Assembly: GCA_039545355.1 (NCBI GenBank)
Contig: BCJJ01000019.1
Span: forward strand, 618,076-682,075
Direction of reading: 5' to 3'
Length of the DNA: 64,000 nt
Source: Trichosporon coremiiforme
Lineage: Eukaryota > Basidiomycota > Tremellomycetes > Trichosporonales > Trichosporonaceae
The position numbers were made by a program, and so were the translations under genes. Below are positions 1-10,291 of the stretch, piece by piece (within the stretch, counting starts at the first letter, position 1; every line of letters begins with the position of its first letter). The notes under the pieces were generated by a model. It was not told the origin of the DNA and did not search any database. It worked only from the letters and a program-made list of their open reading frames with translations.

Positions 1-382
1 TAATAGACTTTTGAACCCTTGTCTCGCTGGCCAATTAGAAGCGGGAGCTTTTCTGGTTATTAGCTTTATTACCTTACAGTGGGTCGCTCACGCACTCGGT
101 TGATCTTCGCCGCCCAGGTTCATCCCACCGCCGTCGTCGCCCCTAGCCGTCAACCATCCCATTCTCCTCGATCTGTCTCTCTTCCTTCTTGATCCTCTCA
201 AACACCACACGTCAGACCCAACTTCTGACCCTGTTCGGCACCCTGTCAACCTCAGCCACGATTCAACGCAGTCTCCCTCGTTCGCTTTCCACATATCTTT
301 TATTGTTGTAAACAACCGACACTCACCCGCACGACCCGTATTGTGGCGTTCGACCAGCTGGACATTTGGAGTCCAAGTTGCC
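1..382. other. 5' flank of the first gene
   Basis: No gene seen. From about 130 to 340 the plus strand is rich in C and T, as in many fungal promoters and leaders. The region most simply serves as promoter and 5' UTR of the gene starting at 383. Confidence 0.4.
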
Positions 383-3300
383 ATGCCTAGACGCTCCTTC
401 GTCAACTCGGTCCTCGGCCGGCCCTCTCGCAGCTATGCTAAGGAGGGCGTATCGCCGTGGTCCGATGAACCTAGCTACCTGAACGGTACGCTGTCTCGAC
501 AGCCTTTCGACCTGCATGACCTGCAACTTTCGACTGGGCCGCGAAGAGGTGGCTCACTCCTGAACTTTGGCGGTCCCACGTATAGCGACATCGCCAGTCC
601 GCCAGCCTCCGACATCGGCATACCTTCCTCGTCCCGCCGGCGTCCAAGGAAGGCGAGCTCGGACATCGGATATCAGCCTTCGTCGATGCCCAGCTACTCC
701 ATCTTCCATGTCAGTGGCAGACCGATTATTGAGGACGAACGCGAGACTGCCTCGGAGTATTCCGAAGTTAGTGAAGCCTGTCAATACGTACCGCCGGCCG
801 TGGTGAACCGACAACCAATACGCTCCCAACCACCACGGCCTCAGCAGCCGCCTCAGAAGCCGAAAGTACGACACACTCATTTTGCAGACAAGGTGGAGTA
901 CATGGAGGAAGCTCCGCGGGAACCACCTCCACTGCGCAAGAACAGCAATTCGAGCTCTGCCTCCATGGACACGCAAACATCAAGCGCGACGCTGTCTGCC
1001 ATTCAGTCTCCGACCTCGTCTATCACAGTCGCCGCGAGGCCATCGGATACGGAACGCAAACCATCCCCCATCGGGGGAGGACGCCGAAAAGTACATGGCA
1101 ACGTGACAGCCGCTATCCCTGGACCTGCTCCTCCGGTCTTGACGAAACCGACCAAAGAGGTTAGGTTCGAGGCACCGCCGTCCCCACCGACTCCGCCGGC
1201 TCCAACTTTCGAGCCTGCAACTATTGCTCAAAGTGATGACTCGCACGCGTCTGAGCAGGAGCCGTCGGTTGACTCCCGCTCTCCGCCACCGTCAGGACCG
1301 GCGAGTGCGCAAGTCACTGCGCCGCCATCCGTCCCAGCCAATGCACCCAAGCCTCAGCATAGCAAGTCCGGTTCAATGGACTCATATGATGACTACTGCA
1401 CGCCCCGGTCTTCCTTGGAGTCGGCTCGCTCCGGGGGCGCCGGGTCGGACGCCGAGACATCGTTAGCTCAGTATGCTGAGATGCCGTTACCTGTCTTCCG
1501 GGTGCAGCCGCCGACACCGGGAGCCTCATCAGACATGTCTGAGCCGAGGTACTTAAGCGACACTCCAGACGACTACCTGGCGGCCGAGCCTACACCTAGG
1601 AGCCGCAATCTGCAGGAGGACGACGCGATCGAGGAAGAGACAGAAACGGAGACGGAAAGCGACAGCCACGACGACCATGGGAACCGGGGCATTCACGAGA
1701 TCCACAGCTTTGACACCCCCTCCACCTATGATCTGGCGTCAACACCGAGCGCGCCAGTCCGTCCACTGCTTCCCCGTAAGAGCTCGAAGCGACCAGAAGT
1801 GAAGGAGGACAAGCCGCCGGCGCGGGCACCACCCTCGAAGCCCAAACTGGGCCGCAACCCTTCCTCGTCCTCGACTGTCTCACGGGGCGGCCGCGTCACG
1901 GGTGCGACAGTCACGATCCTGAACGAGCGCCCGAACAGCCGCAACTCGGGACGCCCCAACCTCACTCGCTCCAGCAGCAACATGTCCAACTCCACAATCA
2001 CTCGACCGAAATCGTCTCAGTCGGCTGGCAAGGGCAAGAAGGACCGGCCGGCGAAGCTCCCGCTGCACGCCAGGTTCGACCCGTCGCCTCCGTCTTCCCG
2101 ACCTGTCTCGAGGGCGTCGTCCGTGTCGCACTACTCCCAGAACTCGGATCAAACGTCCTCCTCGCGACCGAAGCTTGGCTCAGAGATGTCTTACGGCTCC
2201 TCTGTCTCTCAGCTTTCCCAAAGATCTGGGCAATCAAGCGGTTCCATCCCGGGCTCCACGTCGTCACGCGGAGCGAACGGTAAAGGTGGCTGGGCGGCCG
2301 CCTCTGCCACACCAGTGGTCATGTACATGCCAACCGGTGGGAACGACGGATGGGCCGCGTTCCAGCCTTTACCGCCCCGCTCGCGTGCCATGCTGCTTCC
2401 TGACTCCCACAAGACCTACGAGCGCGAGTCGCCATCTGTTTCAGCGGCTAGCAGCAGTGTTGGCGGCAGTGCCGGCGGCAGCGTCGTCGGAGAAGCAGAG
2501 GGGCACCCCAGTTATAACGACTATGCTGGTCCGCTCTTAGTTCCTAACAGTATCCCACACGGCGCCAGCATGCCTCTTCCTCGTGCACTGAACCCGTCAT
2601 TGTCGTCGGCAGGCTCTCCGCTGAGCTCCGAGTTCCCTGCCAACGGACGCGCTCGTGCTATCGTGTCTTCTGCCCCTATGCGATTACCGCAGAAGGCTAT
2701 GCCTCCTCCAGTTCTCGAACCGCCTGCACCTGCTCCGCAGCCTGCCCCGCCTCCCATCACAGCGCCGATTGCGCCGCCATCCGCTGTGGAGGAAGAGAGC
2801 GATAGCGATAGCAGCGACAGCAGCGACTCCATGGAGAAGCCTTCGCGAAGCTACATCAACACGGCTCCTGGATCCTTGCCCTCGGAACGCCGCAATGGAA
2901 CTGCTGTTGCGCACCGTGCTGCATCTCCTGTCGGGTCGATCGCATCGATCGCATCGCTTAATCGTGAGCGCAGACGGTCTCTTCCCTCATCGGGCAGCGT
3001 TTCGTCCTCCATCTCTGGCAGGTCCGCCCGCAAGTCGTGGATGCCGCCTGGACCCGTGCCTCCCGTCCCGCTTATTCCTGCGTCGATCGCCTCGACATTG
3101 TCTCGCCCGTCGGCACCGCCTTCCATCGCCTCGGATGGTCCTGACTTCTCTCGGCCGCTGAGCCCGATGACTCGTGCATCGCTTGACAGGCCGAGCTCGC
3201 TGAACCCGGATGTCCTGACGTTGCTGCCGGAGATGACCGAGGAGGACTCGAACACGCTGTACAGCTCGAGTAAGCAACACCGTAGGACAGCATCCGAGGT

Positions 3301-4810
3301 CGGCGGTGTCATGCGCCGCACATCCATGTTCGGTCGGAACCCGCGCCAGCCCAAGATCAGCAAGGCGCCCAGCGATGTTGGCGGCCACAACCGCACCGCA
3401 AGTGACGTTGGCCACGACATCCGGGCAGCTAAGACTGAGGTTCCCCTCGGCTATGCTCGAAGCGAAGGTGGCGGCAGCATCGTCGGCCGTCCCTTCAGCC
3501 CGACCCACTCTCTCCGTCGGAAGCAGGACGGCACGATCGACCTGAACGGCTGGGACGCTGCGAGCAACGCGGCCGAGATGCCGATCATGGAGAGCCACGG
3601 GCGCGACCTCAACGCGACGAACGGGTACACCAGCCTGATCCTTCCTCGCGGCGGCGGGTACAAGCCCGCGGACCCCATGAAGTCGGCTGACTCCATCGAC
3701 CACCGCATCCTCGGCATGCCGACCGGAGCCATGGGCGCTATCACGTTCCAATCGTCCGCATTCCTGCGGGCGCGCAAGTCGAAGGAAGCTCCGACGCCGA
3801 AGCACCTGCAGCAGTTCCTGCCCTCCCCTGTTGACTTTTCGTCGCACCTGCAGCCCCCGACAAAAGTGGCCAAGCACCAGATCCTACTGCAGGTGTACGC
3901 TGTCTCCGTCGACGCCGTCGACGTCAAGGCGTGTGACACGAAGGCGGAAGCCGATGTCGGCAAGTACATCCCCGGCCGTTCGTTCGTCGGTCGCGCCGTT
4001 ATCGTCGGCACGGACGAGGGCGAGATCTTCCGCGGCGACATGGTCATGGGCCTGGTCGACGTGCGCAAGTCTGATGCTCTCGCCGAATATATGGTCGTCG
4101 AGCGCCGTCGGGTCGCTCGCGTGCCGCTCAAAACGCCCCTCAGCTTGGAGCAGCTGGCGATCCTGCCGTCGCAGGGCATCAGCGCCTTCCGCGCGCTGCA
4201 GGGCTGCCTCACGGGTGTGCGCAACGCGCTCATCATGGATGCGCATCTCGGCATTCCGGCGCTGCTCTGCCAGCAGATGCGACGACAGGGTATCAGCGTG
4301 ACGGCCGTCATCCCAGGCGGAGACGAGCACGCCGACGCCCAAAAGCAGGCGTACGACAACGGTGCCCGCGGCTGCATGACCGGGCTCCCGTCGCAGGTGA
4401 TGAACTCGCTCGAGGAGGGTCTCTTCGACATTGTCGTGGACACGCGAGGCGGGGACAAGACGTACAGCGCTGCCGTCCGGGTATTGGCCGAGGGCGGGCT
4501 GATCATCTCGCTTGCCGGTCCTGCACCGGAACACGCGCGCACCGTACAGCGCAAGGGCGCGTTCAAGCGCATCTTCTCGCGCGCACACCGGCCGCCGCGG
4601 TTCGAGGAGATCCGCCCCGCCGGCGACGGACAGGCCGAGGTCGACCTCTCGGGCCAGGACACAAGGGATGTGCTCGAGCAGCAGACCGTGGCCATGTACC
4701 GCCCCGTCGTTGGCAGTATTGTCCCGCTTGAGAGGGCGCCGGAGCTCTTCGTGTACAAGCCTGGCACCGAGGAGAGACTCCGCGCCAATGTTGTCCGCAT
4801 CATCAATTAA
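383..4810 (+). CDS. Large disordered protein with C-terminal MDR (quinone oxidoreductase-like) domain
   Basis: A single intronless reading frame of 1475 codons; the start is the first ATG, at 383, because the frame upstream opens only with TTG. Residues 1 to about 1110 are low-complexity, rich in Ser, Pro and Arg, with acidic stretches (EEETETETESDSHDD) and basic patches. From about 1120 to the end the protein resembles the medium-chain dehydrogenase/reductase fold: a GroES-like part (VYAVSVDAVDVKAC, PGRSFVGRAV) followed by a Rossmann-like part (NALIMDAHLGIPALL). The nucleotide-binding glycines are degenerate and no structural-zinc cysteine cluster is visible, so catalysis is doubtful. It may be a cell-cortex or scaffold protein using a dead MDR fold; this is inference. 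It converges on cap2, with 159 bases between the stop codons. It is the only long gene here without introns. Confidence 0.85.
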   Translation: MPRRSFVNSVLGRPSRSYAKEGVSPWSDEPSYLNGTLSRQPFDLHDLQLSTGPRRGGSLLNFGGPTYSDIASPPASDIGIPSSSRRRPRKASSDIGYQPSSMPSYSIFHVSGRPIIEDERETASEYSEVSEACQYVPPAVVNRQPIRSQPPRPQQPPQKPKVRHTHFADKVEYMEEAPREPPPLRKNSNSSSASMDTQTSSATLSAIQSPTSSITVAARPSDTERKPSPIGGGRRKVHGNVTAAIPGPAPPVLTKPTKEVRFEAPPSPPTPPAPTFEPATIAQSDDSHASEQEPSVDSRSPPPSGPASAQVTAPPSVPANAPKPQHSKSGSMDSYDDYCTPRSSLESARSGGAGSDAETSLAQYAEMPLPVFRVQPPTPGASSDMSEPRYLSDTPDDYLAAEPTPRSRNLQEDDAIEEETETETESDSHDDHGNRGIHEIHSFDTPSTYDLASTPSAPVRPLLPRKSSKRPEVKEDKPPARAPPSKPKLGRNPSSSSTVSRGGRVTGATVTILNERPNSRNSGRPNLTRSSSNMSNSTITRPKSSQSAGKGKKDRPAKLPLHARFDPSPPSSRPVSRASSVSHYSQNSDQTSSSRPKLGSEMSYGSSVSQLSQRSGQSSGSIPGSTSSRGANGKGGWAAASATPVVMYMPTGGNDGWAAFQPLPPRSRAMLLPDSHKTYERESPSVSAASSSVGGSAGGSVVGEAEGHPSYNDYAGPLLVPNSIPHGASMPLPRALNPSLSSAGSPLSSEFPANGRARAIVSSAPMRLPQKAMPPPVLEPPAPAPQPAPPPITAPIAPPSAVEEESDSDSSDSSDSMEKPSRSYINTAPGSLPSERRNGTAVAHRAASPVGSIASIASLNRERRRSLPSSGSVSSSISGRSARKSWMPPGPVPPVPLIPASIASTLSRPSAPPSIASDGPDFSRPLSPMTRASLDRPSSLNPDVLTLLPEMTEEDSNTLYSSSKQHRRTASEVGGVMRRTSMFGRNPRQPKISKAPSDVGGHNRTASDVGHDIRAAKTEVPLGYARSEGGGSIVGRPFSPTHSLRRKQDGTIDLNGWDAASNAAEMPIMESHGRDLNATNGYTSLILPRGGGYKPADPMKSADSIDHRILGMPTGAMGAITFQSSAFLRARKSKEAPTPKHLQQFLPSPVDFSSHLQPPTKVAKHQILLQVYAVSVDAVDVKACDTKAEADVGKYIPGRSFVGRAVIVGTDEGEIFRGDMVMGLVDVRKSDALAEYMVVERRRVARVPLKTPLSLEQLAILPSQGISAFRALQGCLTGVRNALIMDAHLGIPALLCQQMRRQGISVTAVIPGGDEHADAQKQAYDNGARGCMTGLPSQVMNSLEEGLFDIVVDTRGGDKTYSAAVRVLAEGGLIISLAGPAPEHARTVQRKGAFKRIFSRAHRPPRFEEIRPAGDGQAEVDLSGQDTRDVLEQQTVAMYRPVVGSIVPLERAPELFVYKPGTEERLRANVVRIIN

Positions 4811-4969
4811 CCTGTATCCATTAGTGCATCTTAGGAAATCTTATAATACACGTGCATAGATCAGCGCATTAGACCGGGGCAGTGGGTGTGGAGGGAGCAG
4901 ACAACAGGGGAGTAACGTCCAGACACGCCGCGTTTACTATACAATGCATCTGACGGTCTTGTTCTACAA

Positions 4970-5930
4970 CTATCGCATTCCTCCGAGCTTGCTCGCGAGT
5001 TCCTGGCGGAGGAGGTCCTCCTTGCTCTTGGCCTCGAGCCCGGACAAGCTCCTCAACTCGCCCACAACGTCCTTGGTCTTGCCAAAGTACACCGACGAGA
5101 GGAGGTTGCGCATCTTGATCTCCATGTCCTCGACCATGCGGCCGATATTGCCAATATGAGCGTTGGCGTTGGGCAGCGCACAGTCCGTCGCCGCCTGCCG
5201 CGTCATGCTACCCGAGAGGGTCACGTTGCCCTCGCCTTGTGCGGCCAGTTTCGCGTCCTCGGGAGAGGACGTCCGCGCTTCCAGAACCAGCATGACCGTC
5301 GACGTCAGCTTGTACTTGGCCTGGCGGCCGCGCTCGGCGCATTCAAACACGTGCAGTGAGTCCCAGGAACCGGACGAGGGGCCGCTGGGCAGCGCTGGGG
5401 TCAGCTGCAAGCCTCTGTTATAGCTGGTGGAAAGGCGTTGGGGGTTACTTACTCTTCTTCATAAGCACGACGCCGGCGAACTGCATATCCTTCGCCGTGG
5501 TGGGATCCTCGTCCAAGTCCCAGAGGTAGACGGAGCTCGTGCCTCCCTCAAAGTACATCTCGCGATAAGTCTCGAACGCAGTATTGAGCGAGACCTCGAG
5601 CTGCCTCAGCCTCGGGCTAGGCTGGGGCGCCCCAGGCGCAGGCGGAATGTACTCGTCAGTCCAGGGGGAGCGGAACGAGTCGCCATCGCGGTTATAGTCG
5701 CACCCGAGAAAGTCCTTCCCGCTGTTTGCGTCGTGGAGCACTTTGAGCGGCTGGTCGACGTTGCCGAGCAGGTCGTCGGCATACTCGGGCGCGAGCTGGC
5801 AGAGCGCCTCGATGTTCGCCTCGGCGCGCGTCGGGGGAAGACGCCTAAGGAGGTCGAGCAATGCTTCGAATGTGTCTGCTGTCAGCTCACGTTACCCTCC
5901 CACAGCTGGCGACTCACTGTCCTCGGCCAT
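4970..5930 (-). CDS. cap2: F-actin-capping protein subunit beta
   Basis: Exons 5930-5918, 5875-5453 and 5394-4970 (286 aa). CapZ-beta binds the alpha subunit and caps actin barbed ends. Family motifs are clear: LLRRLPP near the N-terminus, NVDQPLKV, CDYNRDGDSFRSPW, FEGGTSSVYLWDLD, then IGRMVEDMEIKMR and VYFGKTKDVV at the C-terminus. Length is typical (about 280). The first exon holds only 13 coding bases (MAED plus one base). Intron 1 ends GCTGACAGCAG; I place the acceptor at the second AG because elsewhere in this window an AG abutting the branch site is skipped. The first AG would add one residue and stay in frame. Intron 2 (58 bases) ends GCTGACCCCAG. The gene is divergent from mrs2, with 266 bases between the ATGs. 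Confidence 0.93.
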
Positions 5931-6196
5931 GGTGTTGTGGGTGCCAGCGACCAGCCGACCGATCATCAATGAGGTATGACGCGGTAGCCCCGCCATGCCC
6001 CCGCTGATGTGATAAGGTGGCCACGTGGGCCACGTATTTCTGCCGGTCGGCCCTCTGCTTCGGGTAGTACTCCACACGAGGCGCCGGCGCCGAGCGATGA
6101 AATCATCGATTCGAGATCGACTTCGATTTCGATCACCCCGACCTCTTGACTTCTTGTGCATACTCCACACCACCTGCTCACACAGACAGAACCGAC

Positions 6197-8075
6197 ATGA
6201 ACACGCGCAGCGTGTCTGTTCTGGGAGGACTCGGGATCGGCGTCGCGCGCGCGTGCACGCCCTGTGCGACTGCGCGGCCACTATTAGTGGCGACGCCCAA
6301 ACGATTCAAGACGACGACGTCCTTCTGGTCCACGAGCTATCCGGCTCCGGTCCAGGATGCTGCGGCCGACAAGGTGCCTCCGCCTCCACCGCTGCCGGCT
6401 CCAAGCGCGGTTACGCAGGCTGAGGAGACGGATCGGCAGCGCGCCCGCCGGCAACAGCGATACCTCGACAGTCTCATGAACAAAGCCGGCGAGGTCGGAC
6501 TGCAGTGTAAGCTTGAAGGGCCACGGAGAAGCTGACGACAGGCTCGATTCTGGACGCCAACGGAAACTGGACAGCAGAGGAGGGAAAGTACAAGAAGATG
6601 GACCTGTGTCGCGCCCACGACCTCGACGTGAGTCAGACGTGCGACGATCATTTGCACAGGCGCGTTTCTGTTTCCTGAAACAGGACGCCATCAGTGTTAT
6701 CTCGCGCTAACATCAGCCACGCGACCTGCGCAAGCTCGATTCGATCACGCCCTCTCTCGTCCCCGTCATCCTCACGACGCGGTCCTGTATCCTCATCTCG
6801 ATTCTGCACCTGAGGGCGCTGATCAAGCCCGACCGCGTCATCATCTTCAATCCCCCGGGGTACCAGGAGTCCGAGGCCGCTCGTCGGTTCAAAGAACACC
6901 TGCAGGAGAATGTGCGTGCGGGGCTGAACTCGAACCACTGCGGAGAGGGGGAGGAGGAGATGGGCCTGCCGTACGAACACCGTGCGCTCGAGAGCATTCT
7001 CGTCGACACGACAAACGCGCTCGAGGAGGAGATGGGCTTCATCCGGCGTCTGGTCAAGAACCTCCTGCAAAACCTCGAGACGGACATCAACCGGGAGAAC
7101 CTGCGCAAACTGCTTCATTACTCGCGCCGGCTGGCTGGTTTTCAGTCCCGTGCGAAATCGATCAAGTCGGCATTTGACGAATTGCTTGACTCGGACGAGG
7201 ACCTCAGCGCCATGTACATCACGGACAAGCTGAACGGCCGTCCTAGGGCACTGCACGACCACGCGCAGCTCGAGCTGCTGCTTGAGAGCTTCACGAAGCA
7301 GGTCGAGGAGATTGTGTCCGAGATCGACACGACGGCGGCCAACATGCAGAGCACGCAGGAGATTGCCGAGCTCATGCTCGACTCGGGGCGCAACGCCCTC
7401 CTCGCCCTCGACATCAAGGTCAGCATTGCGACGCTGGGTATCGGCACGGGAGCCCTCGTCGCGGGTCTGTTCGGCATGAACCTGACCACGACGCTGGAGG
7501 ATTCGCCATGGGCGTTCGCCATTGTCTCCGGCATTACCGCCTTCATCGCAGCCTGCGTGTTCGGGTACGGCTCCCGCGTGCTGAGAAAGGTGCGCCACAT
7601 CGCGCTTGTCTCTAAGCCGACTTCCTTGCCTGAGAGTGTGCGCGAGGCGAAGGAACGCTTCGTGCGCGAGCGTCTTGACAGGCAGCGCGCAATCGAGGCT
7701 GGGCGCGAGCGCTTAGCACGAGAGACGCAAGCACGCACACCAAACAACACACTGCACAAGGTGAACCTGAGCCCGATCCCGGACTATGAGGAACGCTGGA
7801 CGGCCGTGAGACTGGGACAGAGAAAGCAGGCCTCGCTCTGGGACCGCCTGTTCCGGCCCAACAAGCTCAGGAAAAAGCTCCTCGGCATGCCTTCTGGAGC
7901 TGTCACGGCACACAGCGTTCCGAGCCCCAGCACGGCAACGGGGGGAGCGAAGATGGCCCAGCCGACGCCGGCGAAGGCGCCCACGCGGCCGACGACTAAG
8001 CCGGAGAAGCCCAGTACGGCGCGAGCGCCCGCACTCCAGCCCGCCCCGGCCACTGCGAGCACTGAATCGAAGTAA
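6197..8075 (+). CDS. mrs2: Mitochondrial inner-membrane magnesium channel Mrs2/Lpe10
   Basis: Exons 6197-6506, 6542-6627 and 6717-8075 (584 aa). CorA-type Mg2+ channel of the mitochondrial inner membrane. The N-terminus is Arg/Ser/Ala-rich without acids (MNTRSVSVLGG), as expected for a presequence. Family blocks follow: RDLRKLDSITPSLVPVIL, a long helical coiled-coil region, then TM1 ending in the signature GMN at about residues 384-386, a short acidic loop (TLEDSP) and TM2. About 180 residues after TM2 form a basic, Ala/Pro-rich tail longer than in yeast Mrs2. Intron 1 is 35 bases (ends GCTGACGACAG) and intron 2 is 89 (ends GCTAACATCAG). Mrs2 and its paralogue Lpe10 cannot be separated here. 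Confidence 0.93.
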
Positions 8076-10291
8076 TGACCCTACCACTCAGACAAAGAAA
8101 CGAACTATAATCCTGCATCTCGCATAGATACCACTTGTAGCTCACAACATCTGTACCTGATCTAGCATGCACACCTCTGCCATTGATGAGTTCGCCGAGG
8201 TCAGGCGGCGAGAGGATTCCGGCGATGAGGTGGAATCCACGAGTACGGCACTTGACCGAGCGGTCTCGGGATAAGGCCGGTCACCGAGCCTGTCGGTCCG
8301 TTGTTGGTGGTAAAATGAAAGAGGTAATGGTCGACGCGGCGTCAGCAGAGTCGGAGAAGCTGTGTCAGTGGGGGTCGTCCGCAGTGTCATTGAGTTGGGT
8401 TGAGCTGTCGGTGCGGCCCTTTGGCATCGGAGAAGACCGCTGGCGTGTGGCGCGCCGTCGGCCACACTACGTTACGCTGAGAACGCCGTGAACGATGAAT
8501 CAAAAGCGGAGTCTTGGCAGATGGACGCAAGGTCTGGCCACCGTCGGCAACGGCGGCCCTCGGCGACCAGCGGCGTCCATGATCTCCGCTGGCGGCCCTC
8601 GGCGGCCGTGCGGGCGAAGAGAGTGTCCGCAACTGTAGCCGAGAGAGTCTCGGCCTAGCGATGTCAGTCAGATGTTTAGATCATCGAAGTCATCCAACCC
8701 CCCGAGGAAGGCAGGCTTGGCCATGTCCGTCGCAACGTCGCCGCAGACCCCTGGTGGGTAGTGTTGTAAGGAAGCGGAAGTGAAGGCCGCTGTTTCGCCG
8801 AAGCTTGTACCATGCAGATGTCGAAGCGTAGTGATGCAGAATCAATGGACGAAGAAGAAACAGAAGCGTCTTCCTCCCATCTGCATGGATGCATCGCACA
8901 GTCTGGTGAGACAGTGGAGAAAGGCGCACCCAGCCCAGCAACAGGTCCGTGCATCGCGATGTTCGGCCCAACCACCACCTGTCGAGGGTCTAGCTGGTGT
9001 GGGGACTGTGGGGTAAAGGGCGATAACGTTGTTGATTCCTACTGGCCAAGCGGGGCAATGACGCAACGGCCATCTCCGCCGTCCTCCCACTCTGCCCCTG
9101 CTTTGGCTCGCGGGCCACCCGGCTGGGCATCTGGGCGGGCAGGAGGAGGACGGTATGTCGGGATCACCCGTGTTTGCATCCTGCTGATCAGGCCACTCAG
9201 GGTCCCCGTCGTCGATTCGAAATACGGCCGGCACATTTACCCTGAAAACAGCGACTGACTGGCTGATAGCAAGGATAATTCAGGGTCCTGGCCAAGATTT
9301 ATTTCGAACTTGGCCAACTTTTTGCATCCCCTCATCGCTCCAGCGTCGTCGTCGTCGCCTCCTCTACTCTGCAACGCTGAGGGATAGGTTCATCCGCAGA
9401 GAGCAGGAGCTCCGTTCGATAATGGCGGAGTCAGCTGTCCGCTCTCCCCTCTCCGGCCACCCCGCTTTCGTCGCCTTCGCACTGATGGCGACCCCAGCTA
9501 GCCCAGCTGTGGCTCCGCGATCCGCTGATCCGTAGGCTGACGCTGGCTTCGTGTCCCCTCGCCCCCCCCCCGGGCTATCACAGACAATCCGATCATCCAG
9601 CCATTCGGCCCCGGGATCGCGAGACTGATTCCGACGTTTCACCCAGCCGCTCGTCTACGTCGCTCCATGTCACTCACGCGCGGCAGAGGATGAACATGGT
9701 TACTCACGTCAAGCTTGCGCCCAACAGCGCCACGAAACGGCGAAAAAACCGATCACCCACTGCAAACTGTCTAGGCACTTGGCCCGATCCAGGCGCCCGC
9801 AGCTTCCGGCACTGGCGGTACTGGCCGTTTAGCAAGGCACGCTGACAAACGTTACTGCCTGAGACTTCAGGGTTCGCTCTAGCCGGCCCCAGACGGGGCA
9901 CACGGCGACTTGATATTAGTCCTATGGACCCGTTGACCCGCCCTATCGGCCCGGTAGGGCCGGTCGGTGACTTGGGTTCAATTGCCCCGATATTTGTGCG
10001 CTGTAAGGGTCCTGGGGTCAGTGCGGACTGTGGAGGTGATTCTAGAGATCGTTGATGCTCAAGTGCGCTGTCGCGGGCTTCGCAGGATGTATGCTGGTAT
10101 CTGTGAAAGATGCATCAACCGGTCCTAACGGTTGCTAAACTACAATCTATGCGCACCCATCATGTCGCCCGGTAACAAGACATGTTGTTTTAAAGGAGAA
10201 AGTATAGATGGGAGGGTAGGCAGATGAGATGATTGAGGGGAGAGTTATGATGGATGATTAGATTTTTTATCGCCTATCCACGATCGATCGC
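8076..10291. other. Non-coding stretch between convergent mrs2 and idp1
   Basis: 2.2 kb with no supportable gene. It holds only short overlapping frames with no recognisable domain or codon-biased core; the longest on the plus strand is about 148 codons at 8812-9258. There is a run of ten C around 9569-9579. Both flanking genes end into this region, so its length is not explained by shared promoters. It could hold a non-coding RNA, but I see no defining motif. Confidence 0.5.

Noticed and set aside
3451..4806. 451-codon minus-strand frame antisense to the MDR gene
   Set aside because: GC-rich codon bias of the true gene keeps the opposite strand open. The translation is low-complexity, has no domain and lacks splice or start context.
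6648..7598. 316-codon minus-strand frame within mrs2
   Set aside because: Mirror of the Mrs2 coding region, which has clear family motifs on the plus strand.
8812..9258. 148-codon plus-strand frame in the gap after mrs2
   Set aside because: No domain, odd composition, no introns matched, and overlapping open frames on the other strand.
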